NCBI GenBank assembly: GCA_000431775.1
Contig: FR888233.1
Location: forward strand, 19,827-57,569
From: Clostridium sp. CAG:413
GTDB taxonomy: Bacteria; Bacillota; Clostridia; Oscillospirales; Acutalibacteraceae
DNA: 37,743 bases
Reading direction: 5' to 3'
Shown here: in pieces, positions 1 to 8,306 of the stretch
Layout of the letters: each line of letters begins with the position of its first letter
How positions within the stretch are numbered: the first letter of the stretch is position 1
Program-made: the position numbers and the translations under genes
Notes under the pieces: model-generated
Database searches by the model: none
What the model saw: the letters and a program-made list of their open reading frames with translations, nothing else
What the model was told of the DNA's origin: nothing

Positions 1-455
1 GCTACGCAGTCGCCGTATCCGAGGCAGCCGTAGACGCATTCCTTGGGGCCACCGAAGATCTGCATCGCCATGCGGCAGCTCTTGACGCCCTGATATTCGA
101 GCTTGGTTGCCGCGTTACCGTTATGACCGCGGCAGAGCACAACGGCAGCCATGGGCTTGACCTCGCCCGCGGCGAGACCCGTGACCTCGCCTATCGCCTT
201 GGCGACGTCGTTGCCGCCGGGGGCGCAGAGAGCGGTGTTGGTCGTCTCGCCCTTGGAGAGGGCGGCGGCGTAGCCGTCGCAGCCGGAGAAGCCGCAGGCG
301 CCGCAGTTGGCGCCGGGCAGGCATTCCCTTATAGCCTCCGCCTTTTCATCGACGGGGACGGCGAAGATCTTTGAAGCTATTGCAAGGCCGAGACCGGCTA
401 TCAGAGCGATGCCGGAGACGATGGCAACGGCGGTCAAAATTGAAGTCCAATCCAT
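1..455 (-). CDS. rnfB: RnfB, electron transport complex subunit B (3' part missing)
   Basis: Iron-sulfur subunit of the membrane Rnf complex, which couples electron flow between ferredoxin and NAD+ to ion movement. The gene runs off the left edge, so only about 151 N-terminal residues are present. Visible features are an N-terminal membrane anchor (about residues 6-30) and the RnfB-type cluster motif with Cys51, Cys54, Cys59 and Cys77, within 'ANCGACGFSGC'. The last visible part is again Cys-rich, as expected for RnfB. The ATG at 455 follows a good AAGGAGGTAACG ribosome site. It is the last gene of the rnf operon, 14 nt after rnfA. The ferredoxin-like C-terminal clusters normally found in RnfB lie outside the window. 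Confidence 0.95.
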   Translation of the reverse strand, partial: MDWTSILTAVAIVSGIALIAGLGLAIASKIFAVPVDEKAEAIRECLPGANCGACGFSGCDGYAAALSKGETTNTALCAPGGNDVAKAIGEVTGLAAGEVKPMAAVVLCRGHNGNAATKLEYQGVKSCRMAMQIFGGPKECVYGCLGYGDCV

Positions 456-469
456 ATCCGTTACCTCCT

Positions 470-1066
470 TTAAGCGAATATTCCGTCGGCGAGACCGGCG
501 AAACCGAGGAATGAGAGCGAGGTTATTGAGGCGGCGATGAGCACTATCGGCAGACCCTGAAGGAATTTGGGCACGTCGCAGCTCTCAAGCCTTGAGCGCA
601 CGCCGGAGAATATGACCATGGCGAGCATGAAGCCGACGCCCGCACCGACGCTGTTGACCATTGACTCGGCGAAGTTGTAGCCGTTGGTGACATTGAGGAG
701 CACCACACCGAGCACGGCGCAGTTGGTGGTGATGAGGGGCAGGTAGATGCCCAGCGCATTATAGAGCGGGGGCATGAACTTCTTCATCGCTATCTCGACA
801 AGCTGCACGAGGGCGGCAATGACGAGGATGAACACGATGGTCTGGAGATAATCAAGCCCGTTTGCGACGAGCAGGTATTTGTTGATGGGGTAGGTCGCCG
901 CCGTGGCGAGCGCCATGACGAATATGACCGCCGCCGACATACCGACCGCCGTGTTGAGCTTCTTGGAAACTCCGAGGAACGGGCATATGCCGAGGAACTT
1001 ACAGAGCGTAAAATTCTCGGTAAGGATGGTGGTGATTATGAGCGTGATAAAAATTCTGAATGTCAT
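470..1066 (-). CDS. rnfA: RnfA, electron transport complex membrane subunit A
   Basis: Integral membrane subunit of Rnf, 198 residues, the usual size for RnfA. It is almost wholly hydrophobic with about six membrane spans. Characteristic family features are the N-terminal 'TENFTLCKFLGICPFLG' stretch and the central 'LITTNCAVLG' segment; the paired cysteines of RnfA and RnfE coordinate a membrane-embedded iron-sulfur cluster in the characterised complexes. The start overlaps the rnfE stop by 4 nt (ATGA), implying translational coupling. RnfA and RnfE are paralogues, and the neighbouring rnfE shares the same 'NC' segment. Confidence 0.96.
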   Translation of the reverse strand: MTFRIFITLIITTILTENFTLCKFLGICPFLGVSKKLNTAVGMSAAVIFVMALATAATYPINKYLLVANGLDYLQTIVFILVIAALVQLVEIAMKKFMPPLYNALGIYLPLITTNCAVLGVVLLNVTNGYNFAESMVNSVGAGVGFMLAMVIFSGVRSRLESCDVPKFLQGLPIVLIAASITSLSFLGFAGLADGIFA

Positions 1067-1842
1067 GCGTTCTCACCCTCCTTTTTCTCTTCACAGCTCT
1101 TGCCCTGGGCAAGAACGGAGCAGTTGGCAGCCATCGGGCAGCCCTTGCAACCGCCCAGTTCAGCCTTGGGCTTGCCCTTCTTCTCGGCTATCCTGTTGGC
1201 GCACGCCATGAGGATGCCGAAGGTGAAGAAGCCGCCCGGGGCGAGGATGAATATAGTCATCGGGGTGATGACGCCGTCCTGCGGGATGAGGGTGAAGCCG
1301 TCGAAGCCGCCGAGGACATTGTCGCCGAAGAGGACGAGCAGATTTTGTGCGCCGGAGAGGAAGGTGCCAGCGCCGATGATCTCCCTGACGGAGGCCATGC
1401 AGCAAAGAGCCATCGTGAAGCCGACGCCCATACCGAGACCGTCCACCGCGGAGGCGATAACGGAATTCTTGCCCGCAAAGGCTTCCGCTCTGCCGAGGAT
1501 TATGCAGTTAACGACTATCAGGGGCAGGAAAACACCGAGCGCCGAATCCAGCGCCGGGACGAACGCCTTGACGAGCATCTGCACTATCGTAACGAACGAA
1601 GCGATTATGACTATGTATGCGGGGATCCTGACCTTGGAGGGGATGACCTTCCTGAGGGCGGATATAACGATATTGGAGCAAACGAGTACTATCATTGCGG
1701 ATATGCCCATGCCCAGCGCATTGACTACGCTTGTGGATATCGCAAGGGTCGGGCAGGTGCCCAAAACGAGCCTGAGAACGGGATTCTCCTTGATAAGGCC
1801 CTTTGTGAATTCCTTGCCGAGAGAAACTTTTTTATCAGCCAT
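1063..1842 (-). CDS. rnfE: RnfE, electron transport complex membrane subunit E
   Basis: Membrane subunit of Rnf, 259 residues from the chosen start. The hydrophobic core with the 'ENPVLRLVLGTCPTLA' and 'LIVVNCIILGRAEAFA' stretches is the RnfE signature, paralogous to RnfA. The C-terminal tail is cytoplasmic-looking and contains extra cysteines ('CKGCPMAANC'), a Cys-rich extension that not all RnfE proteins carry. I chose ATG 1842 because AGGAGGT sits 6-7 nt upstream; a GTG nine bases earlier would bury that site. The gene overlaps the end of rnfG by 8 nt and the start of rnfA by 4 nt. Confidence 0.95.
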   Translation of the reverse strand: MADKKVSLGKEFTKGLIKENPVLRLVLGTCPTLAISTSVVNALGMGISAMIVLVCSNIVISALRKVIPSKVRIPAYIVIIASFVTIVQMLVKAFVPALDSALGVFLPLIVVNCIILGRAEAFAGKNSVIASAVDGLGMGVGFTMALCCMASVREIIGAGTFLSGAQNLLVLFGDNVLGGFDGFTLIPQDGVITPMTIFILAPGGFFTFGILMACANRIAEKKGKPKAELGGCKGCPMAANCSVLAQGKSCEEKKEGENA

Positions 1843-2389
1843 CGTTCTCACCTCCTGCTGCTTCTATTGCGGCGTTGACCGCCTTGGTGACTGCCCTCGA
1901 GGTCACGGTAGCGCCCGTGAGAGCGTCTATCGAATTCTCGCCGGGCTTATCCTTTGAGACCGTGATGCCTTTGACAAGGCCGACGAACTGATCGCGGAAG
2001 CTCTCCTTGACTGCGTTTGCGCCGAGGCCGGCGGTCTCGCTGTGGGAGAGGATGTTAACGCCCGTCACCTTGCCGTCCTTATCGACGCCGGTCATGACCG
2101 AGATGTCGCCGCCGTAGCCCTTGGCTACGTTGACTACCACGCTGCCGAGGACGTTGCCGTCCTTATCGAGAGCGGGCACGACGGTGGTGCCGTCCTCAAG
2201 GGTCTTGACCTCGCCGAAATCGGCCGCGTCGGCAAAAACTATCTGCCGTGACTTCTTCTCCGTCTCGGCGGCAAGAGCCGCTATCTTGGGGGCGGTGATA
2301 TCGTTGGTAACGCCGAGGAGCAGGGTCGCTATAAGACCTATAATGAAGAGCACGAGAGCTGGAGCGGCGTATTCCTTGACATTTTTCAT
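1835..2389 (-). CDS. rnfG: RnfG, FMN-binding subunit G
   Basis: Extracytoplasmic flavoprotein subunit of Rnf, 184 residues. An N-terminal membrane anchor (about residues 8-28, 'APALVLFIIGLIATLLLG') is followed by an FMN-binding domain. The covalent FMN attachment motif is seen as 'TGATVTSRAV', whose second Thr is the flavin-linking residue in the family; attachment is catalysed by ApbE, encoded at the head of this operon. The start at 2389 overlaps the rnfD stop by 4 nt. An open frame continues upstream inside rnfD, but it has no family similarity there and I do not count it. Confidence 0.95.
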   Translation of the reverse strand: MKNVKEYAAPALVLFIIGLIATLLLGVTNDITAPKIAALAAETEKKSRQIVFADAADFGEVKTLEDGTTVVPALDKDGNVLGSVVVNVAKGYGGDISVMTGVDKDGKVTGVNILSHSETAGLGANAVKESFRDQFVGLVKGITVSKDKPGENSIDALTGATVTSRAVTKAVNAAIEAAGGENDG

Positions 2390-3360
2390 TTTGCAGCCGC
2401 CTCCTTTTTCTCTTTTTTGGGCGTGCCGAAGGGCTTGGGCACGGTGAGGCGCTCGATATGGGGCACGAGCAGGTTCATCAGCAGTATTGCAAACGAAACG
2501 CCCTCGGGCATCTGGGTGAAGAGCCTCATCACCGAGGTGAGCAGGCCGCATCCGACGCCGAAGATGATGCGTCCCTTGGTGTTGAGCGGGCTGGTCGAGT
2601 AATCGGTCGCCATAAATATCGCGCCGAGCAGCAGGCCGCCGCCGAGGAGCTGATAAACGAGGAAATCGAGGTCGCCGTGACCCTTTATAAGCATTATGAC
2701 GGCAACGGTGCCGACGAATGAGAGCGGGATCGCGGGGGAAATAACTTTCCTTATCATCAGATATACGCCGCCGAGCATCAGCGCAACGGCGCAGGTCTCG
2801 CCGAGGCAGCCGCCCCTGAGACCGAGGAGCATATCGAGCTTTGAGGGCAGAGTATCCGCGCCGGCTTTAAGCATTGCAAGCGGGGTGGCGGTGGTGACTG
2901 CGTCCGTCCTCCACGAGAGCGGAGCCGTCCAGGTGCCCATTGCCTTGCCGAAGGAGAGGAGCAGGACTATTCTTGCGGTAATGGCGGGGTTTGCGAAATT
3001 CTGACCGATGCCGCCGAAGAACTGCTTGACCACGACTATGGCAAAAATGCTGCCGACAGCCGCCATCCAGAGGGGGATGCTCACGGGCAGGTTGAAGGCA
3101 AGGATGATGCCCGTCACTACGGCGCTCAGGTCGCCTATCGTGACGGAGCGTTTCATTATCTTTCTCGCTGCGAACTCCGAGAGCACGCAGGTGATGACCG
3201 TCGTTGCCGTCACTGCGAGCACGCGGGGCCCGAATATGACGGTGGCGGCTATCAATGCGGGGATAAGGGCGATTATCACATCGAGCATTATGCCCCGTGT
3301 AGTCTTTGACGAGCGCAGATGCGGCGAGGCACTGACCGTCAGCTTCTTTCCGTTAACCAT
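2386..3360 (-). CDS. rnfD: RnfD, FMN-binding membrane subunit D
   Basis: Membrane flavoprotein of Rnf, 324 residues, the expected size. It begins with the typical 'SPHLRSSKTTRGIMLDVIIALIPAL' region (seen as two adjoining stretches) and has about eight to ten membrane spans. The segment 'DAVTTATPLAMLKAG' matches the site where RnfD/NqrB proteins carry covalent FMN on threonine. The ATG overlaps the rnfC stop by one base (TAATG). The C terminus is a short Lys/Ala-rich tail. Confidence 0.96.
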   Translation of the reverse strand: MVNGKKLTVSASPHLRSSKTTRGIMLDVIIALIPALIAATVIFGPRVLAVTATTVITCVLSEFAARKIMKRSVTIGDLSAVVTGIILAFNLPVSIPLWMAAVGSIFAIVVVKQFFGGIGQNFANPAITARIVLLLSFGKAMGTWTAPLSWRTDAVTTATPLAMLKAGADTLPSKLDMLLGLRGGCLGETCAVALMLGGVYLMIRKVISPAIPLSFVGTVAVIMLIKGHGDLDFLVYQLLGGGLLLGAIFMATDYSTSPLNTKGRIIFGVGCGLLTSVMRLFTQMPEGVSFAILLMNLLVPHIERLTVPKPFGTPKKEKKEAAAK

Positions 3361-4709
3361 TATTTATTGCCCTCCTCTCTGAGGATCGCCTTTGCGAGGC
3401 GCATATGCTGCACGAGCGGCTTGCCCGCGGGGCAGGCGAAGGCGCAGCTGCCGCACTCCATACAGACCGTTACGCCCGCTCGCTTGAGGGCGTCGACATC
3501 CTTTATCTTGGCGGCTTTGACTATATTGGTCGGCATCAGGCTCATCGGGCACGCCGCAACGCAGCGCCCGCAGCGGATGCAGTCCGTCTCGGGCTTGAGC
3601 ACCGCGTCGTCGGCGGTGAAAGCGAGGATCGCGTTATTCTGCTTGAGCACGGGCAGATCAGTGCCGACTATGGCAAGACCCATCATCGGGCCGCCGGTGA
3701 GTATCTTGCAGGGCTCGCCCTTGAAGCCGCCGCAGAAGTCGATTATCTCGCTGATATCGGTGCCTACGGGCACACGCACGTTCTTAGGCTCGGCAATCGC
3801 GGAGCCGTCCACGGTGAGGGAGCGGCTGACGAGGGGCTTGCCGGTCTTTAAGTATCTGGATATGAATGCGACCGAGGCGACATTCATCACCACGCGGCCG
3901 ACGTCGGCGGGCAGCTTGCCGGGGGGCACACGCCTGCCCGTTGCGGACTGCACCATCATCTTCTCGGCGCCCTGAGGGTATTTGGATTCGAGCACCATGA
4001 GCTTGACCGAATCGTCGATATCGGCGTCATGGTCGGCTATCTTGCCGAGCACCTTGAACGCCTCGGGCTTATTATCCTCGGCGGCGATGATGACCTGCTT
4101 GAAGCCGAGCAGCTCCTTGAGGGCATAAACGCCCGAGAGGATATCCCATGAATTCTCCATGCATTCACGGTAGTCTACGGTTATGTAAGGCTCGCACTCC
4201 GCCGCATTGACCACGAGCGTGTCGATATTCTTATCGGGCGGGAAGTTCAGCTTGACATGGGTGGGGAAGCCTGCGCCGCCAAGACCCACGAGACCTGAAT
4301 CCCTGACCGCCTTGATGAGATCTTCTCTCGTCTCGACCTTCGGAGGCTTGATGCCCTCCCAAAGGCGCATTTCGCCGTCGGATTCGATAGTCACAGCCTT
4401 TGAGACCGAGCCGTTGGGCATCTTGATATCGCCGATAGCCGTGACCGTGCCCGACACCGAGGCGTGGATGGGCGCGCTGACGAATTTGTCGCTGTCGCCG
4501 ATGAGCTGACCGACCGCGACCTCGTCGCCGACCTTCACCACAGGCTCGCAGGGCGCGCCGATATGCTGCTGCATCGGGATGACGACCTTTGAGGGAGTGG
4601 GGATCCTTACCACCTCAAGCTCGGCGGTGTTCTTATGGTGAGCGACCTTGACGCCGCCCCGAACCTTTTTAACGGCTCTCAGGACGCCGCCTTTAACGGC
4701 CTTTGCCAT
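3360..4709 (-). CDS. rnfC: RnfC, electron transport complex subunit C (NADH-binding)
   Basis: Peripheral subunit of Rnf, 449 residues, expected to bind FMN and NAD(H). The order is an N-terminal biotinyl/lipoyl-like barrel, then the NuoF-like nucleotide-binding domain with the glycine-rich 'GLVGLGGAGFPTHVK' (about residues 135-149), an SLBB-like section, and two 4Fe-4S motifs, 'CIRCGRCVAACP' (from about 377) and 'CMECGSCAFACP' (from about 416). The short C terminus lacks the long Ala-rich tail of proteobacterial RnfC, as usual in Firmicutes. It lies 3 nt downstream of the Gx/HepS-like gene. Confidence 0.96.
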   Translation of the reverse strand: MAKAVKGGVLRAVKKVRGGVKVAHHKNTAELEVVRIPTPSKVVIPMQQHIGAPCEPVVKVGDEVAVGQLIGDSDKFVSAPIHASVSGTVTAIGDIKMPNGSVSKAVTIESDGEMRLWEGIKPPKVETREDLIKAVRDSGLVGLGGAGFPTHVKLNFPPDKNIDTLVVNAAECEPYITVDYRECMENSWDILSGVYALKELLGFKQVIIAAEDNKPEAFKVLGKIADHDADIDDSVKLMVLESKYPQGAEKMMVQSATGRRVPPGKLPADVGRVVMNVASVAFISRYLKTGKPLVSRSLTVDGSAIAEPKNVRVPVGTDISEIIDFCGGFKGEPCKILTGGPMMGLAIVGTDLPVLKQNNAILAFTADDAVLKPETDCIRCGRCVAACPMSLMPTNIVKAAKIKDVDALKRAGVTVCMECGSCAFACPAGKPLVQHMRLAKAILREEGNK

Positions 4710-4712
4710 ATT

Positions 4713-5252
4713 TTACTCCTCCTTCTTTTTGAGAAAGTGATTTTTCTGTTTTTCGAGGGCGGGGATGACCGCTTTGAAGATCATGCCCGTCACCGCGCCG
4801 GTGGCAACGCCGAAAACGGCGAGCGTCGGAGCGTAATATATAATGTCGGCAGTCCCGGTGAGGAATGCGGCCGCCGCAAGCTGACCCGCATTGTGGCACA
4901 GCGAGCTGATGACCGATATCCCTATCAAACCGAGCCTTTTGCCGGCATATTTAAGAAGAAAATACATCGCCGCCGCCGAGAGCAGCCCGCCGCAAAGGCT
5001 CATAAGCCCAGCGGTAACGCCCCTGGTGACGAAGGCGAAGCCCGCCTTGACGAGGGCGAGCACGGCAGCCCAGCCGAGGCCGAGATTGCCCGCCGCAAAC
5101 ATGATTATGATGTTTGCAAGCCCCGGCTTTGCCCCGGGCGGGAGCCACGGAACGGCGGGGAGCAGGCTCTCGAGCCAGCCGAGCGCAATTGCCTGAGCGC
5201 ACAGCACGGCGGCAAGAGCCGTTTTATAGACTAAATCCTTACTGTTTTTCAT
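4713..5252 (-). CDS. Gx transporter / heptaprenyl diphosphate synthase component I-like membrane protein
   Basis: Membrane protein of 179 residues with about five hydrophobic segments. The 'LPPGAKPGLANIIIM' stretch near residue 40 is typical of the family annotated as Gx transporter or heptaprenyl diphosphate synthase component I, which resembles ECF-type S components. Biochemical function is not established for this group. In Clostridia this gene commonly sits between the NusG-II gene and rnfC, as it does here, which suggests a link to Rnf assembly, FMN supply or quinone/isoprenoid metabolism. The C-terminal tail is strongly charged (Lys/Glu-rich). Confidence 0.85.
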   Translation of the reverse strand: MKNSKDLVYKTALAAVLCAQAIALGWLESLLPAVPWLPPGAKPGLANIIIMFAAGNLGLGWAAVLALVKAGFAFVTRGVTAGLMSLCGGLLSAAAMYFLLKYAGKRLGLIGISVISSLCHNAGQLAAAAFLTGTADIIYYAPTLAVFGVATGAVTGMIFKAVIPALEKQKNHFLKKKEE

Positions 5253-5253
5253 A

Positions 5254-5622
5254 TCAATATGTTACGGCGTCAAGCTCCGAGCCGCTGACGGTTATCACCG
5301 TGCGGGCGGGCAGGCACACCGCCGTATCCCCCATTCGGGTAAGTTTGCCGCAGGCGGCGCATAATTTGTCGCGGCAGCCTGCCTCGGCCACCCAAATTGC
5401 GCCGTCACGGGCGATTATGAGCAGGTCGGGGTCGGTGCCGGTGCGGAATCCCGCGGCCTCGCCCGACGAAAGATCGACCGTGCGGAGGACTTCGCCGTCA
5501 ACGGTGACAACGGCTTCGAGCTTGCCCTGATACTGTGAAAGGGCAAGCCATAGAGCCGCGGCAGCGACAATGACCGCCGCAATTATAAAAATATCCGCTT
5601 TTCGCAAGAGTTTCCGATCCAT
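5254..5622 (-). CDS. NusG domain II-containing membrane-anchored protein
   Basis: 122-residue protein with one N-terminal membrane helix (about residues 10-28) followed by a small beta-rich domain of the NusG domain II type. The 'IWVAEAGCRDKLCAACGKL' stretch with three cysteines and the 'CLPARTVITVSG' ending are characteristic of this family. It is not the transcription factor NusG: it lacks the NGN domain and is exported or membrane-tethered. Position next to apbE and rnf is the standard arrangement in anaerobic Firmicutes. Specific role unknown. It sits 1 nt upstream of the Gx gene and 3 nt downstream of apbE. Confidence 0.88.
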   Translation of the reverse strand: MDRKLLRKADIFIIAAVIVAAAALWLALSQYQGKLEAVVTVDGEVLRTVDLSSGEAAGFRTGTDPDLLIIARDGAIWVAEAGCRDKLCAACGKLTRMGDTAVCLPARTVITVSGSELDAVTY

Positions 5623-5625
5623 GCT

Positions 5626-6615
5626 TTACTCCACGACTGTATAGCCGTCGACGAGGACGGTGACATTCGGCTTTATCCCGTCGGTGCAGATAACTTTTTT
5701 ATCCTCGGTGATGAATATCGCCTCGCAGCCGTATTTGGCGGCGAGTTTTGCGCCGCCTTCGGCGCCGAGCACGAAGCAGGCGGTCGAGAGAGCGTCGCTG
5801 AGCAGCCCGCTGTCGGAGATAACGGTCACGCTGACAAGGCCGTTCTCAACAGGCAGCCCTGTATCGGGGTCGAGAATGTGGTGATAGCGCTTGCCGCCCT
5901 GCTCGAAGCAGCGTTCGTAGCTGCCTGAGGTGGAGACGCAGCCCGCGCCGAGCTTGACGGTCATCACCGATCTGCCCGCTTCGCCCCAGGGGTCGCGCAC
6001 GCCGACATTGAAGCTGCCCTTGCCGTAGAGCAGCACGCTGCCGCCGACCGAAACGACGGCGGAGCTTATTTTTTTATCGGAAAGATATGATTTGACTTTA
6101 TCGAGGGCGATCCCTTTGCCAGCCGAGCCGAGGTCGATTATGCAGCCGTCGGCGCGGGTGAGGGTATTGCCGCTGAGCGAGAGTTTGTCGGAGCCTGAGC
6201 GCGAGAGCGCCTCGGTCAATTCGTCGGTGGAGGGCACGCGGGGGGAGTCGTTAAAGCTCCACAGGTCGCTGACTGCGCCGAGGGCTATGTCGAATTTACC
6301 TCCGCTCATTTTGCCGACCTCGAGCAGCTCGGTGATGTAATCTCTCATTTCGTCGCTGAGGACGGTCTCCGCCTCGGAATTTATCCTGCTTATCTCGGAG
6401 CCTGACGTGTAGCGGGAGAGCTGCTTTGAATCCAGCTCGCGCACGAGGGTGCTTATCCCGCCCGCCGCGTCCTTGGCGGCGAAGCCCTTGACCTTGGCGG
6501 AGACAAAGGTATCCATGGCGAAGAATTCGCGCTTGACCTCGTTTGAGGATGCAAAAAAAATCGCCGCAGCCGCAACGGCGGCAACAACAGCGAGGGCAAT
6601 CAGAATCTTTTTCAA
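5626..6615 (-). CDS. apbE: FAD:protein FMN transferase (ApbE)
   Basis: Transfers FMN from FAD onto threonine of target flavoproteins, here most likely RnfG and RnfD. 329 residues with an N-terminal signal/lipobox-less anchor (about residues 4-22). Family motifs: 'FFAMDTFVSAKV' near the start, 'DLGSAGKGIALDKVKSYL' in the middle, 'SVGGSVLLYG', and the late 'YHHILDPDTGLPV' followed by the 'SDALSTACFVLG' Mg/FAD-site segment. The start codon is TTG at 6615: an ATG seven bases upstream is in another frame, and AGGGGG lies about 9 nt upstream of the TTG. It is the first gene of the rnf operon, following a good promoter. Confidence 0.94.
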   Translation of the reverse strand: MKKILIALAVVAAVAAAAIFFASSNEVKREFFAMDTFVSAKVKGFAAKDAAGGISTLVRELDSKQLSRYTSGSEISRINSEAETVLSDEMRDYITELLEVGKMSGGKFDIALGAVSDLWSFNDSPRVPSTDELTEALSRSGSDKLSLSGNTLTRADGCIIDLGSAGKGIALDKVKSYLSDKKISSAVVSVGGSVLLYGKGSFNVGVRDPWGEAGRSVMTVKLGAGCVSTSGSYERCFEQGGKRYHHILDPDTGLPVENGLVSVTVISDSGLLSDALSTACFVLGAEGGAKLAAKYGCEAIFITEDKKVICTDGIKPNVTVLVDGYTVVE

Positions 6616-6629
6616 TTTGCATGCCCCCT

Positions 6630-6647
6630 TATATCAAAAATGATATA
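6630..6647. promoter_or_regulatory. Palindrome in the apbE-rnf leader, possible operator
   Basis: Perfect inverted repeat TATATCA-AAAA-TGATATA (7-bp arms, 4-nt centre) located between the apbE promoter and its ribosome site. It could be a repressor site or a weak RNA hairpin. AT-rich repeats can arise by chance, so this is only a candidate. Confidence 0.35.
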
Positions 6648-6684
6648 TAGTTATGTATGAAGTGATATAATCTTCCTTACTTTT

Positions 6685-6713
6685 AATATACACCTTTTAA
6701 AAGAGTTTTTCAA
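6685..6713 (-). promoter_or_regulatory. Promoter of the apbE-rnf operon
   Basis: Read on the minus strand: TTGAAA, exactly 17 nt, then TATATT, about 70 nt upstream of the apbE start. This is a good vegetative promoter match and the only one seen ahead of the tightly packed nine-gene operon. Confidence 0.7.
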
Positions 6714-6743
6714 TAAAATTTTATAATTTTATTGCGATTTATA

Positions 6744-6772
6744 TTGGTTTTCGGTGAAAAATCTGCTAAAAT
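6744..6772 (+). promoter_or_regulatory. Probable promoter of the alcohol dehydrogenase gene
   Basis: TTGGTT, 17 nt, TAAAAT, ending about 50 nt before the start codon at 6825. The -35 element is imperfect but the spacing is exact. Confidence 0.5.
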
Positions 6773-6824
6773 ATCATCAGAGAATTCGCATTATATCAAA
6801 GAGGAAAATTACGGAGGTAAAGCC

Positions 6825-7928
6825 ATGATAAGCAACATATATATGCCCGCCCGCTGCATAGTCGGCAGGGGCTGCGTTGAGCAGAGCGGCGGGATTTTTG
6901 CCTCGGCGGGCAAGCGCTGCCTGATAGTCACGGGCAGGAGCAGCGCAAGGCTCAGCGGCGCTCTCGGCGACGCGGAAAAAGCCCTGCAAGGCGTGGGGAT
7001 AAGCTATGAGATATTTGACGGGATAGGCGCAAATCCGCTCGTCTCCGCCTGCTGCGCCGCGGGCAAAAGGGCGAGGGATATCGGGGCGGAATTCATACTC
7101 GGCATAGGCGGCGGCTCGGTGCTCGACGCCTCGAAAGCCATCGCTATTTATGCCGCAGACCCGTCGCTCGCACCTATGGATATTTATAAAAGGGAATACA
7201 GCGGAACTCCGCTGCCTGTCCTGCTCATAGGCACTACGGCCGGCACGGGCAGCGAGGTGACGGGCGTCGCCGTGCTGACGAACGATGAAACGGGGGCAAA
7301 AAAGAGCATATCCGGGGCGGATTGCTACGCCGCGGTCTCTTTCTGCGACTACGGCTACACCCGCACTATGCCGAGGAAAGAGACGGTTTCGACGGCGCTT
7401 GACGCCTTTGCCCATGCGGTCGAGGGCTTCTTCACCCCGAAATGCGGCGGAGTGCTTGACCTTTATGCAAAAAAATGCATACCGCAGATATACGACGGGC
7501 TTCGGGAGCTTGCCGAGGGCGGCGAGATCGACGATTCGCTGCGGGAGAGGCTCTATGAAGGCTCGATATATGCGGGCCTTGTGATAAACACCTGCGGCAC
7601 GGCGTTCCCGCACCCGCTAGGCTATGTGCTCACGGAGAATTACGGGATTCCGCACGGCATGGCCTGCGCTGCGTTCTTCGGCGCGTTCATTGACCGCTGC
7701 GAGCGTTTTGCGCCCGAGAAAGCGGCGGAATTCGCCGCAATGACGGACGATATCGCCGCCGTCAGGGGCACGATAGGGTCGCTGCTTGACCTCGACGGCG
7801 TTAAAATCAGCCGTGACGAGGCGGAAAGATACGCCCTGCGCTGGCAGAGCGGCACGCCCAAAAATTTTGCCGCCTCCCCCGGCGGTCTAACGCAGGAGGA
7901 AGCGGCAGGGATATTAGCTTCGCTTTAA
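6825..7928 (+). CDS. Iron-containing (type III) alcohol dehydrogenase
   Basis: NAD(P)-dependent dehydrogenase of the Fe-ADH family, 367 residues (family usually about 380). Visible elements: the dinucleotide-binding 'GIGGGSVLDASKAIA' near residue 90, 'GTTAGTGSEVTGVAV' near 135, the metal-binding stretch with Asp in 'SFCDYGYT', His in 'DALDAFAHAVE'-like context, and the two later histidines in 'FPHPLGY' and 'IPHGMAC'. Substrate cannot be read from sequence; the family includes butanol, propanediol and lactaldehyde dehydrogenases. ATG 6825 is preceded by CGGAGGTAAAG. Monocistronic, diverging from the rnf operon. Confidence 0.9.
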   Translation: MISNIYMPARCIVGRGCVEQSGGIFASAGKRCLIVTGRSSARLSGALGDAEKALQGVGISYEIFDGIGANPLVSACCAAGKRARDIGAEFILGIGGGSVLDASKAIAIYAADPSLAPMDIYKREYSGTPLPVLLIGTTAGTGSEVTGVAVLTNDETGAKKSISGADCYAAVSFCDYGYTRTMPRKETVSTALDAFAHAVEGFFTPKCGGVLDLYAKKCIPQIYDGLRELAEGGEIDDSLRERLYEGSIYAGLVINTCGTAFPHPLGYVLTENYGIPHGMACAAFFGAFIDRCERFAPEKAAEFAAMTDDIAAVRGTIGSLLDLDGVKISRDEAERYALRWQSGTPKNFAASPGGLTQEEAAGILASL

Positions 7929-7937
7929 TAAGCGTGC

Positions 7938-8093
7938 TCAGCAGCCGCAGCCACAGCCGCAGTCACTGCCTCTTGAGGAGTTGAGCGAAGTGCCGTTGCA
8001 ACCGCAACCGCAGCCCAAGCCGCAACCGCAGTCGGTGAGGCAAAGGAGCAAGAGGATGATGAAGAGCCAATTGTTATTGCATCCGCAACCCAT
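7938..8093 (-). CDS. Cys/Gly-rich 51-residue mini-protein (chorion-class high-cysteine-like)
   Basis: Small protein starting 'MGCGCNNNWLF', with a short hydrophobic stretch of Ile/Leu (about residues 10-19) flanked by Cys-Gly repeats ('DCGCGLGCGCGCN') and a C terminus of alternating Gly/Cys. I count 14 cysteines in 51 residues. A perfect ribosome site, AAGGAGGT, lies 6 nt before the ATG, which is the main reason to believe it is translated. It resembles small proteins annotated in Clostridia as chorion class high-cysteine HCB protein. Function unknown; metal binding, a disulfide-rich spore or envelope role are possibilities. It ends 9 nt from the convergent alcohol dehydrogenase gene. Confidence 0.75.
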   Translation of the reverse strand: MGCGCNNNWLFIILLLLCLTDCGCGLGCGCGCNGTSLNSSRGSDCGCGCGC

Positions 8094-8271
8094 GATCTGA
8101 CCTCCTTAACTTGAGTCAGCCGATCTCTCGACTGCTTACATCCTCATGTTATGTCGCGGCGGCGAAAGGGTTACAGCTCGGCGGCAAAAATTTTCCTTAT
8201 GAAATCTGACGGTTTTTGACCCGCAAGCTCGGGGCTTGGCTGTGTATTTATGCGAATTTTGATTTTGACTA

Positions 8272-8300
8272 TTGACAACGCCCCTATCTTGCGTTAAAAT
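8272..8300 (+). promoter_or_regulatory. Promoter of the first T-box operon
   Basis: TTGACA, exactly 17 nt, TAAAAT. A near-consensus vegetative promoter placed about 7-10 nt upstream of the first paired bases of the T-box leader. Confidence 0.85.
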
Positions 8301-8306
8301 GGCGAC

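Noticed and set aside
1060..1878. 272-codon plus-strand open frame opposite rnfE
   Set aside because: It is the GC-rich shadow of rnfE, whose motifs are unmistakable; no ribosome site and a low-complexity charged product.
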